The notes beneath the pieces were generated by a model. That model was not told the DNA's origin and made no database searches. It worked only from the letters and a program-made list of their open reading frames with translations. Position numbers and translations under genes: made by a program. DNA of 64,000 bases from Adineta ricciae (lineage: Eukaryota > Rotifera > Eurotatoria > Adinetida > Adinetidae): the NCBI GenBank assembly GCA_905250025.1, contig CAJNOJ010000133.1:1-64000 (forward strand), in the 5' to 3' direction. Below are positions 59,705 through 64,000 of this stretch, in pieces (positions within the stretch are counted from its first letter, which is position 1; the number at the start of each line of letters is the position of its first letter).

Positions 59705-60189
59705 TTATTTATTTTCTGACGAAACAATCTTCTCAGCAGAATCCATTTCCATTTGATAAAGACTGTTTTGATCATCAGGCACATGAACAGGCTTTGGTGG
59801 TCGATACTGTCCTTTTCCAGCTGCTCGTTCAGCTTCTTCCAATGTGTATGCTTCTGTTTTTAAATCCTTCACACGTCGTTTATGCACTTTACTTTTCAAA
59901 TGATGTTGTAAATTGTGATCATCGATAAAATATCGTCTACGATTAAAAAAAAGTTCAGGTTGCTTCTCGTGAACATCACCTTTTCTTACGCGCAATAGAG
60001 ACAAAAATGTTGTCCAGCGCCTGGCACATCATAATCAATCGGCTGATTTAATAGTTGACGAGCTGTATCAGCAGCCATAGTTGCTTGAATTTCATCGAGA
60101 TCCTTGGTTTTCCGTTTGGTTTTTAGAATCTTACCCTTCTTATCCACGCCACTATGGCTCTTATTTTTCGAGCGAGTCTTTTTCGGCAT
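59705..60189 (-). CDS. ZNF593: ZNF593/Bud20 homologue, ribosome-biogenesis zinc finger protein
   Basis: Two exons, 59990-60189 and 59705-59936, 143 residues (human ZNF593 134). Basic N-terminus ([12 protein letters not shown]) then [10 protein letters not shown], matching the family's RRPDLDEIH. One C2H2 finger: [20 protein letters not shown] with HKRRVKDL following, split by the intron inside the Ala-Arg after the second Cys. Then [15 protein letters not shown], a family signature. Bud20/ZNF593 is a shuttling factor for pre-60S ribosome export in yeast. The AATAAA polyadenylation signal overlaps the end of the coding sequence (Asn-Lys-stop). Confidence 0.93.
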
Positions 60190-60606
60190 TATTACGAAAT
60201 AAAAAAGCTTGTCTTGCCGTCGTCGTCGTCGTACTCGATTTCGAACTATTCGATGGTGATCTAAACCAATCAAGAAACAATCATTCAACGCTGACCTCTA
60301 TTCAAAAATAAAAATAATGTTCGGTCGGAAAAAAGCCTTTTATCTAGTGATCAACGTTCGATGAATATGTGTGGAAATGAAATTTTTATAGATGTCGCTG
60401 GTTTTCAAGTAGATGTCATTGTTATGTTTGTTTCATTTCTTTTCTCTAGTTGTGCGTTTTGTTTATTTATTTCCTAGTGGTAGTTGATTTGATCGATCAG
60501 TTTGCCAATTAGTCTGTACAATTCGTATACTTGTGGTTAAACGTGACAAGTAGTTTTTTTTTCTTTTTTCTTTTTTTTCTTTATTTAAAAAGAGAAAAAA
60601 AGACAC
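60190..60606. promoter_or_regulatory. Candidate bidirectional promoter
   Basis: 417 bp between the ZNF593 start (minus) and the B-box/zinc-finger start (plus). It contains a long T-rich tract at about 60545-60590 and no gene. The promoter role is inferred from the head-to-head arrangement. Confidence 0.4.
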
Positions 60607-62504
60607 ATGGCTACAACATTATCATCTCCTTCATTATGTCAACATTCACAATGCGATGCATATCAATTTACTATTTGTCGGCATTGTCAGTTATTTCTTT
60701 GTATACGACACTTAGCTGAACATCAACAGCAATTTCCTAGCGATTTCCAACGCTTATTAGACGATGCACGAAGACAGCAAGCACAATTGACATCGTTTGA
60801 TAAACGTTTGACCGAACAACGACTGAAATTGAATCAAGTATTGGATAATGAAATGGAACATTATCGACAATTGAATGCGTATGTACAATCAAAAGCAACG
60901 GCAACGACCAATATCGGACCAGATGACTTTGTAAATATGCGATCGTGTTTAGCGCGATTACAACAATCAGCGGCGTTTTTACCTGTTATTGATAAAATTG
61001 GACAATTGATTGGTGAACATGAATCAGCAACAGGTTTGTGTGAAAATTGTTGAAATAGAAAAGATTATGTTTGATTCTTGATTGTAGCAACAAACTCGAG
61101 TAATGCACCATTCAATGATGAGAGTGTCTATGGAACATTTGGTGGTTGGTATCGAAAACTAAACAAGAAAATCAACGAATTTTTTATGATCTATTTTAGA
61201 TTCAAGATTGTTCTCAACAGCTATTGTCAAACAAGATCAACGTAAGTAAATACCCGAGACTTGTCCGATTGAATGATCAGATATTGGAATAAAATTCCCT
61301 GATCTCGTTTTTTTCTCTTTGTAGAAGTTGCGTTATATACTAATCACGACCTATCATCCTCTTCGAATAGTAAGTGATGTAAAATAAAAGAAAAACACAT
61401 TCGACAATCATTTATTCTAGTTGGCAAATCTACTGAGACTGATGACGAACTTCCGGACACGTAAATACCATATCCTATTAAATTTCTCGAACTAAGTGTT
61501 TCATTTGATTTTTAGTGATACCAATCAACCACTGAGTTCTTTAACAGTAATATCAATCTATCTCCTGACGCTTCACTTTTCTATACGAAATTTTCATATA
61601 GGTTCGAGAATTAAAGACTTACAAATGTGATTATTGTCCATTAACAACAAACACTTATGGTATTGAACGTCGTCATCAAGTCCGTCATATACCTTGCATT
61701 CGTCGATCAAATTCTCAGATATCTCTATTTGAACATTTAAAACAATATCACTATTTAAATTACGCAGCATCCATGCAGATCGTTCGTCTTGTGTCGTCCG
61801 GTGATCTTGACGATCATCCAACGTTATTTTCTTCCGCAACTGAATCCTCAATCGTTTCGATTCTTCCATCGTTCTTTCGTGCACCATGTCCGTTAACTCA
61901 ACATAACGTCTTCGGTCTTGGACCAATGCATGGCATTCGCCTATGCACCCCATCGACTGAACAGCAAGATTTTGCCTTATACGATCATTTTCTCGCATTT
62001 CATCAATTGAATCGAGCCAGTGCGATGAAATTAGTCAAAGCAATGATGAAGAATGAAAATAGTAGTCAACGAATCTTGTTTCGACCGGATGAACAAGTCT
62101 TAAACGAAACAGCGTATGTGTCTTGTCCACTAAGCAATTACAATGCTGTTTTGCCACACCAAGAACGTATTCCACACACGCCATGTCAATCAACGGTTAA
62201 ATTACGATATTTAACTGGACATTTACGTGATGTACATCATTTAAATAAAACAGCTGCGAAACGCATTGCATCTGCCCTACGTAATGAACAAGGGAGCATA
62301 GATGGCCGATCGATTGGATTATTTGAACGCGATGAAAATATTCTTAAATCCAAAAAGAAAAAAGTATATTTTTCTTCCATATTTGATTGTAAGAATTCAT
62401 TCATTTCTTTGCATTTTCAGAATATGGCAAATCGTTTTCGTCCACCTGTCCAATTAGCTAAACAAGTACAACAGAACCAACAACAACCACCACCCTCGTT
62501 ATAG
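60607..62504 (+). CDS. B-box-like and C2H2-type zinc finger protein with multiple tiny exons
   Basis: Eight exons: 60607-61033, 61088-61141, 61200-61241, 61325-61369, 61421-61460, 61516-61546, 61602-62363 and 62421-62504, 494 residues; every junction keeps frame. Exon 1: B-box-like finger (CQHSQCDAYQFTICRHC with FLCIRHLAEH after it) followed by a Gln-rich coiled coil. Exons 2-6 encode 10-18 residues each, Asp/Ser/Thr/Asn-rich. Exon 7 has a zinc-finger-like segment (YKCDYCPLTTNTYGIERRHQ, VRH), then two related repeats each ending in a helix of the same type (LAFHQLNRASAMKLVKAMM and LRDVHHLNKTAAKRIASAL), each preceded by a Cys-Pro-Leu motif. I know no named orthologue. Possibly a lineage-specific regulator. 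Confidence 0.72.
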
Positions 62505-63632
62505 TGATGAAGTTTTAAACAAGTGTATGAATCATTTTCTTACCTTTTTTTTGAATGTATCGAGCATCCTTCAATTTATTCACATATTTCATTTCTTGTG
62601 ACTTGAGATATCAGTAAATTTGCCTCCTGTTTTCGTTTCTCTTCCTCATTTGTTTTGTTGTTTTTTTCTCTTTCATTTTGTATATAAACTTTTCTTTTCT
62701 CAAACTTACACATCATTTCTTGACGTTCATTTCTTGCTTTCCGTTTATTGTCATATTTTCCTTTCTGTACGTGCATGTGTGCGTGTCTATGATTGTCATT
62801 GTTGAGGATAGATCAACGAGGATACAAAGAAAATAATTTAAATTCAATTTCAATGCACATTTCATTTACATTGATAATGATCGATGATCAAGCATTTGTC
62901 CAATGGTTTTTATTGACGCCTTACTCGGATGAATGCAGAATGTTCAATAGATATTGTAGGTCGTGTTTTTCACGCTAGAGATCGACTTGTTCCATTGTAT
63001 GTTTAATCACACATCGTTTATCATTATCAGTGACGCCGATAGATCGATACATAACCAATACTCTTTCGTGATTAATCTTGGCAGTAGATCAATAATAAAG
63101 ACTTTCTTACGCGTGCAGTTTAGGTGAAATCAAAGGAATGATGCACACTAGATTGCATCGTTTCAACTGTCACTACCGGTTTACTATCGAGAGAAGATTG
63201 AGATTTGGTGAAGAACGTACATACAGAGAAATATTCTGAGATTATTCTTCTAGAAAAAAAAACGAAGAATTTGTTTATCTTTGCCTGAGATATGATCACG
63301 TATTAGGACTATGTATCAGTGATTATACATTAGGGCATTGAAAATTTCAAGAAATAGCCATATATATTTCGTTCAAATACTTTCGAAAGTATTTTCTCAT
63401 AAACTACACGTTTGCGCCTACGATAACTAGCCAAATATGTCTCTTATCAGCCTGCTTTTTCATACACTAAACTATTTCTCTTCTTCAGATTATCAATTAT
63501 TACGAATATGATGTGGGCAGAAAACTATTTTAGAAAAGAGAGAAAGAGAGAGAGAAAGATATTCGATATGACTATAAAATACATAATCTTTTTTGCATCC
63601 CGTTACAGTCGAACAATAGTTATTAGCAAGTA
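62505..63632. other. Intergenic region
   Basis: About 1.1 kb, AT-rich, with a (GA)n stretch at about 63537-63558. No coding feature is supported before the ATG at 63633. Confidence 0.55.
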
Positions 63633-63978
63633 ATGTTGTCTCGCAAAGTATGAATCATTTTCTGAGGATGAGATTGTCGATGATTTTTATTTATTATTTA
63701 TAAAGGTATTGCTATTCAGCAGTCTAACTCTGGTCATTTTTATCGCTTCGGTTACACATGCTCAAGAAGAAGGTGAACCACCGGAAGCAGACGAATTTGC
63801 ACCACTGAACAGGGAAGGAACTCGAAGACCTCGACGAACATCGTCTTCTACTGCACACACCCGAGTAACAAGTAAGCATCACTTCTTTCAATGTTCATTC
63901 CATCATTTTCAACTCTCTTCCTATCAGCTGCATCGAAGCCAACAAAAACAACAACTAATTATTACCCACACAAACCAT
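63633..63978 (+). CDS. N-terminal part of a secreted or type I membrane protein (continues beyond window)
   Basis: Exons 63633-63647 (15 bp, MLSRK), 63706-63871 and 63928-63978, with a GT donor at the end and more sequence to the right. The joined start reads MLSRKVLLFSSLTLVIFIAS, then VTHA, a good signal peptide with a cleavage site before QEEGEPPEADEF. The mature start is acidic, then Arg/Thr/Ser-rich (REGTRRPRRTSSST, KPTKTTTNYYP), like a linker or mucin-type stretch. No domain is visible yet, so the function is unknown. The intron between the first exons is 58 bp and phase 0. Confidence 0.65.
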
Positions 63979-64000
63979 GTAAGTTCATAGTGCTTCTCAT

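Overview
The window looks like a gene-dense nuclear scaffold from a small invertebrate, most likely a bdelloid rotifer. The reasons are AT-rich sequence, introns that are mostly 45-65 bp with GT/AG borders, compact genes on both strands, clearly animal proteins (TDP-43, CAMSAP, PACRG, MDM1, FAM199X, soluble guanylate cyclase), B-box/coiled-coil genes of a kind I associate with bdelloids, and one secreted hevein plus double-psi-barrel gene that is not typical of animals. The bdelloid assignment is inference. All exon models were read by eye; for the conserved genes splice phase and reading frame agree at every junction.

Layout. 1-6623 (-): 5' part of a large Ig-domain (titin/obscurin-like) gene running off the left edge. 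9440-10513 (-): FAM199X homologue. 14202-17462 (+): CAMSAP/Patronin-like protein ending in a CKK domain. 18495-19545 (+): ankyrin/SOCS-box protein. 20033-21038 (-): PACRG. 21611-24555 (-): MDM1. 24913-26624 (+): orphan acidic protein, divergent from MDM1. 27313-27806 (-): membrane RING-H2 protein of the RNF24/RNF122 type. 30092-32082 (+): orphan Ser/Thr-rich protein. 35313-37211 (-): PRKX/PKA-like kinase, split by an assembly duplication. 39859-42166 (-): LRRIQ3. 43052-44233 (+): secreted hevein/DPBB protein. 44633-47476 (+): haem-binding soluble guanylate cyclase. 47634-48541 (-): orphan. 49293-50192 and 50485-51621 (+): tandem histidine phosphatases. 51912-53375 (-): TDP-43. 54162-54770 (+): short B-box/coiled-coil protein. 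About 55000-58400: a 94-bp satellite with an 8-unit higher-order repeat, broken by a 521-bp inverted-repeat transposon with an 8-bp target duplication. 59705-60189 (-): ZNF593/Bud20. 60607-62504 (+): B-box plus zinc-finger protein with several tiny exons. 63633 onward (+): start of a secreted protein gene.

The genes do not form one pathway. Several (CAMSAP, PACRG, MDM1, LRRIQ3) belong to microtubule, centriole or cilium biology. Two single-N positions (35772 and 37746) are each flanked by exact 221-bp direct repeats and are almost certainly assembly joins. The most notable items are the hevein/DPBB gene as a candidate for horizontal transfer and the satellite with its nested transposon.
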